From Balanoglossus misakiensis (lineage: Eukaryota > Hemichordata): 64,000 bases of DNA. The position numbers and the translations under genes are program-made. Shown in pieces: positions 59,734 through 64,000 of the stretch; position 1 is the first letter of the stretch, and each line of letters begins with the position of its first letter. Location of the stretch: positions 7,006,001 to 7,070,000 of the forward strand of contig CM082576.2 in assembly GCA_040954595.2 (NCBI GenBank), in the 5' to 3' direction. The notes below the pieces were generated by a model, which made no database searches, was not told the origin of the DNA, and was given only the letters and a program-made list of their open reading frames with translations.

Positions 59734-62700
59734 TTTTCTACGCAGTCACTGATGCTTGTAAGATGCATAGATTAATTTGCGTTGATCCCAATAGTCCATA
59801 CGACTCTAGTAACAATCTGAATCAATCCAACTTCTTCCATTCAGTATCACCTTGCAAACTTATCTGCAAAGGATCAAAGGTTATGTCATTACTTTTTAAG
59901 GTCAGTGAACAGAAGGGATTAAGGAATATTTATACACTAAACCCTTATGGATTTTTCTTTGTGGTAACTGCCTTGGAGGATTTTTCTTGACAGTTCAAAG
60001 AGAACAGGGTGAAACTTGGTTCTCTGAGCCAATGTTTAAAAAGGGATACATGTATTTTCTGAAAAGCAGAATACCAGGCAGATTATAATTTATAAAATGT
60101 AGCTCAGTGAAGCCATACCAGCACTTAATGTCACCACTTCACATTGTAGTTCCGAGTACTACCTGTACTTGTATGTTTGTATATCAACACACAGATCACT
60201 GTATTATCAGTGCAAAGTTAAGCACCAGGACAAAATTACAGAGACAGAGCATTAATTTTTTGTCAGTATATTTTGTTCTATGTTGTCTGGTGTCTTTTAC
60301 ATGGTAAATTTACTGGCAGTGAGTTTTTTTTTGTTTCACATATGGTGTCGTGTGTACTGAGTAAGGACACACTGATGGACACTCAAAACAAAATAAAAAT
60401 TTAAGCTATTACCATCATGACCCAGCAACCATTAATTCAATGCCGCACTTCACAACGTCGCCCCTTGCACCAGGAAATTACACCCGGACACATTACCGCA
60501 CAAATTAACAACCCATCAACGATCCCACCCTCCTGCTGAAAATGCAAAATTACTTGCTTTTAAATTATGCGTGTGATTTGTGATCAATTTCTGTCGTGAC
60601 GATGACATATTGCTGGTTAAAATCAGTCAATACTACTTTACACCCTTAGCAACATTGAAATTCGAACAGACGTAGATATAATTTTATTGATATTTTTAGC
60701 CTTATAGAACCACTGCCAATTCAGGTTTTTCATTCACCGCATTTAATGTATTGTTTTTTTTAATTCATCCAATTACGACTGAACAATGTACCTAGACTTT
60801 GCATAAATAACCATGTTTATCCATGTGTACACAGTGAACTCTCTCTCATTATGTGTACATGTATAAAACACTAACGTACATTTGTAGAGCTCTATATTTT
60901 TTATTATTCCAGACTGATTTCTGTACCGACTTTTATTATACTCAGTAATCTTTGAACACAATTTCTCATCTGCATCATGCGCTATGTACACACTCTATAT
61001 GTTTGCTTTGATGGCTGTTGAATGAAAAATTGGAAAATTGAAAAACAAATTTTCCCACTGGTGTCTCTCGCTCTTTGCGCTTGAATGAACATGTAGAGAG
61101 TGGATGTATACGAGGGACGGTCAATTTGTTTCTATAATCACTGCCATATCCAGATAATTATTCCAAGTGGTAAATTATTATTAATCTCGGGCTTGGATGG
61201 ATCAACTGAGACAAGTTCAAGGTGGAGAAATCCCATGAATGCGATCAACTCCGATTTCAAGAAGACACGCTGAAATATTGGGTGTAATCAATCATAATGT
61301 GAAAGGATTACACTCTTACAGATAATACAGTGTACATCCTAGCATGATAATATTTCCCCCCAGAGAATGTATGTATACACTCATGCAAGTAATTTGGGGA
61401 ATTAGTATTTACAATATTTGATTTGCAAGCAGCTTTTCTTCAGCACAGTCATAACTGTTGTGAAACTCGATATCTCTATTTGTAAATGAGTAGCTGGGTC
61501 CAGTTTTCTGTTCCCGATGGTTGTCATCGGAAACCAATAGTCTGGAAGATACTAGTCCGACAGCATTCTGAGAAAGAATACGACACTTACCAGATTCAGT
61601 TTCTCGTTAGCAAGGCTTCATATTTTCCACTTCAGTTAAAAAGCATTCTATCCCACCATCATCATAACAGGCTGTAGAAGAATTTCTGCACCTTTAGAAA
61701 GTTCAGGCTGCGGGCACCCTGTCTCTGTCAATATTTTTCCCCTGAAAAGAAAAAAATATCAGAAGAAAAGCTGGTTATATTTACACATGAATGCTTTTTG
61801 TGAAAGTCGCAGCAGGGCGATGGACGAGTTCAATGAGAGAGTCACGTAAATGTGCAATTGTCACAAATGGATAGGAGAATTTGAAATAGCATTTACGCTG
61901 TCTCTCTACTTATGTTATTTATTTTGCTCTTAAAAACACTTCTTCAAGTACAATGAAAGCGTGACCTTTTTGTACTTTTGCAATTTCAAAATCCGATGAA
62001 AGATAAATTTCCCTGCTACGTGTTTACAAAAATGTAGTTGCACTGTATTTTTCTTCGCTTTCTATGTCGAAGCACTCAAAACTAGATATAAGCTTCTTTA
62101 AACTGTAATTACATGATGAAAAGAGTTGCGCGATGAAATCAGCCTCACATTTCCAAAGACACGGTTTCATCAACTGTTATCATTTTACAATAATACAAGT
62201 ATTAGTTTAATACATGAATGAACTCCAAACATTCACTCATCTAGATTTCTCTTATCCTTAAAATCAACATGCTAATGCGTTTTTTTTTCTCTCGTACCGC
62301 TGAATTCGTATGCATTTTTTATTCCAGACATCTGCCAGGAAAGCAATTGTCAATTTTGACAAATTACGCTTTCCTGCTTTCCCATCAATTACTGATGTAT
62401 CCAAGACGGAATGTCCATGGATACAACTGCAGAATTCCGCGCGAAACAAAGCAACCGGAATAGCTTGGATCTACAGCTTAACAGCTGTATCTTTTGAGCA
62501 TTCTTCTTGTATGATTTTACACCATCCTCTTGTGTTCTGAAGCTTTCATTCTGTGGATAAAATTAGTGTTGCATTTCCTATCCCTGGATACTAAACTTAG
62601 CTCAATACTGTGTTAGTTTGTATAGAGTATAGTGTATACTGTATAGTGAGGTACTGATAATTCTTCCTTTAGAGAGAAGGTTTTTATATGTTAGTTAATG

Positions 62701-64000
62701 TGTCTACATTAAGTCATGTCTGACTGTATTTCTGTTCTCTTCACAATAGGGAATTGCGTATCCTATTGATTCAGTGTGGCCTTTCTCAAACAAACATTCC
62801 TACACTCTGCAAGTGCTTCCCATTGTTGAAATTCTGAGTCAAATTTAAAGAGGTCAGACGGTGGAGAGATTGATGCGATTGGACAAAGCATAGAAATAAT
62901 TGTAACTGTTATTTGACAGGTCTGTAATTCTCAAAGTAGACTATGGCCAGTCATATGAGAGCTACACACCATTATAGTCCCTGTAATGTTTTGAGTGGGT
63001 TTTTCGTCAGTTTAAAATATTTACTCCATAGTACATAGACAATTTATTTTCAGATGCACAATTCGCGTATTTTCGTGTCTGGACAGGGTTGCGAAGCAGC
63101 AGAATACATCACTCACAACATAATTTGTGAATTCTCCGGTTTGTGAAACTCTACTTGAAAATATTATTCGTTTTTATACTGAGAGGCAAGCAATGAAAAT
63201 TGAAACCACTAATCTGTCAATTACAATGACCCAATTTATACTGAAATTTGATAGTGGAGCTCGCCTCCTCACGTGTACGTTCACCTTTAATATTCCGAGT
63301 CTGATAGAAATAAATTTCAGAATACTCAGCCTGGCATTGTGATGCACAGAGGCAATTGAAAATGTTGGCTCTCAGAGTGTATATGGACATACACAATTCC
63401 CAAGATGTCATTCAGGAATGTGTAGTTCAGATCTAGTTACCCCCAGGGCATTATTTCAGTTTGCAGAAAGAGGAGAAAATAGATCAAAGCTAATTGACTA
63501 TCCATGGATTGACATCTGATGTAAACACACCGGTAATTCTGTGCTGTCCATCAACGTTTAAGATCTACTTAACAGGTGGTTGAAAATGACACAAATAAAA
63601 CTGGCATATCTGATGCAGTCATTTGATGATACTCTCCCTTTAGTCTAGTGACTGAAGCAAAAAACGACCCAGGACTGAGGAACTCCATTGTCTTTTGTTT
63701 GAGGCTCCACACTGTCATCTTGGATGCTGGTAGACCAGCACAATCTTGCACACACCCCACATTCGCATTTGTGTTACCAACTGATTACATGCATAAACAC
63801 AATGATCACTAAATAAAATGCAAAATGATGCATTATTGATGGTTGGAAATACTAACATTTGGTATGCAACCAACAGACACTGCAGGGACTGGGTTTGGCC
63901 AATCAATCGACTCAAACTGTTGCTATGGAAACATGATGATGTCAAGACATATAAAATACCATCATCCTTCCCCAACAGTATAAGTATTCAAAATTCCCGA
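59734..64000. other. Upstream flank of the formin gene
   Basis: About 4.3 kb with no supported coding exon on either strand. It should contain the formin 5' UTR and promoter, neither of which I could place with confidence. A homeodomain-site-rich patch lies at about 61160-61330. The end of the window (62200-64000) is AT-rich and shows nothing recognisable. Confidence 0.5.
61160..61330. promoter_or_regulatory. Candidate homeodomain-site cluster upstream of the formin
   Basis: TAATCAATCA (61285-61294) matches a Pbx/Hox-type composite. GGATTA (61305-61310) is an Otx/Pitx-type core, and TTATTAATCTC lies at about 61177-61188. Such short sites are common by chance in AT-rich DNA, so this is only a candidate. 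Confidence 0.2.

Overview
The window is nuclear DNA from an invertebrate animal. Genes are split by GT-AG introns of about 60 bases to 10.8 kb, coding density is low, and short simple repeats are common. The gene content (gremlin, 7B2, an FMN-type formin, an animal peroxisomal acyl-CoA oxidase) points to a bilaterian. The close match to vertebrate gremlin and the vertebrate-like gene order suggest an invertebrate deuterostome (amphioxus or hemichordate type), but a lophotrochozoan is not excluded. I rebuilt six gene models by hand from splice signals, reading-frame continuity and remembered family motifs. No database search was possible.

Layout. (1) About 795-5712, plus strand: the last eight visible exons of a bacterial/plant-type acyl-CoA oxidase ending in the peroxisomal signal SRL; its 5' part lies outside the window. 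(2) About 7400-27260, plus strand: two candidate promoters, then a type II membrane protein of 538 residues with two cytoplasmic NPTY motifs, a coiled-coil stalk, a short collagen-like stretch and a six-cysteine C-terminal domain I do not recognise. (3) 34776-30796, minus strand: a WD40 beta-propeller protein of about 731 residues, 13 exons, with one unresolved one-base phase mismatch. (4) 36942-40593, plus strand: 7B2/SCG5, the neuroendocrine chaperone of prohormone convertase 2, here with two copies of the PC2-inhibitory C-terminal peptide module. (5) 47215-47793, plus strand: a gremlin-type BMP antagonist with its whole coding sequence in one exon. (6) 59733-52076, minus strand: an FMN/cappuccino-type formin of 1349 residues with a long N-terminal exon, a DEP-like module, a coiled coil, a proline-rich FH1 and a full FH2.

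Main observations. Genes 4-6 have the same order and orientation as SCG5, GREM1 and FMN1 on human chromosome 15q13.3. In vertebrates, GREM1 limb enhancers lie within FMN1, so an ancient regulatory constraint could explain the linkage. The 7B2 gene carries a duplicated module (N-x-Y-x-D-G ... LVAKKSPR) in exons 5 and 7, which would give two convertase inhibitors per precursor. The formin has a DEP-like region between its disordered N-terminus and its coiled coil. The acyl-CoA oxidase has Asp where the catalytic Glu is expected.

The remaining DNA is introns, untranslated regions and spacers. It holds a minisatellite, microsatellites, G/C homopolymers and candidate promoters and poly(A) signals. 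I saw no convincing transposon, tRNA, rRNA or CRISPR array.
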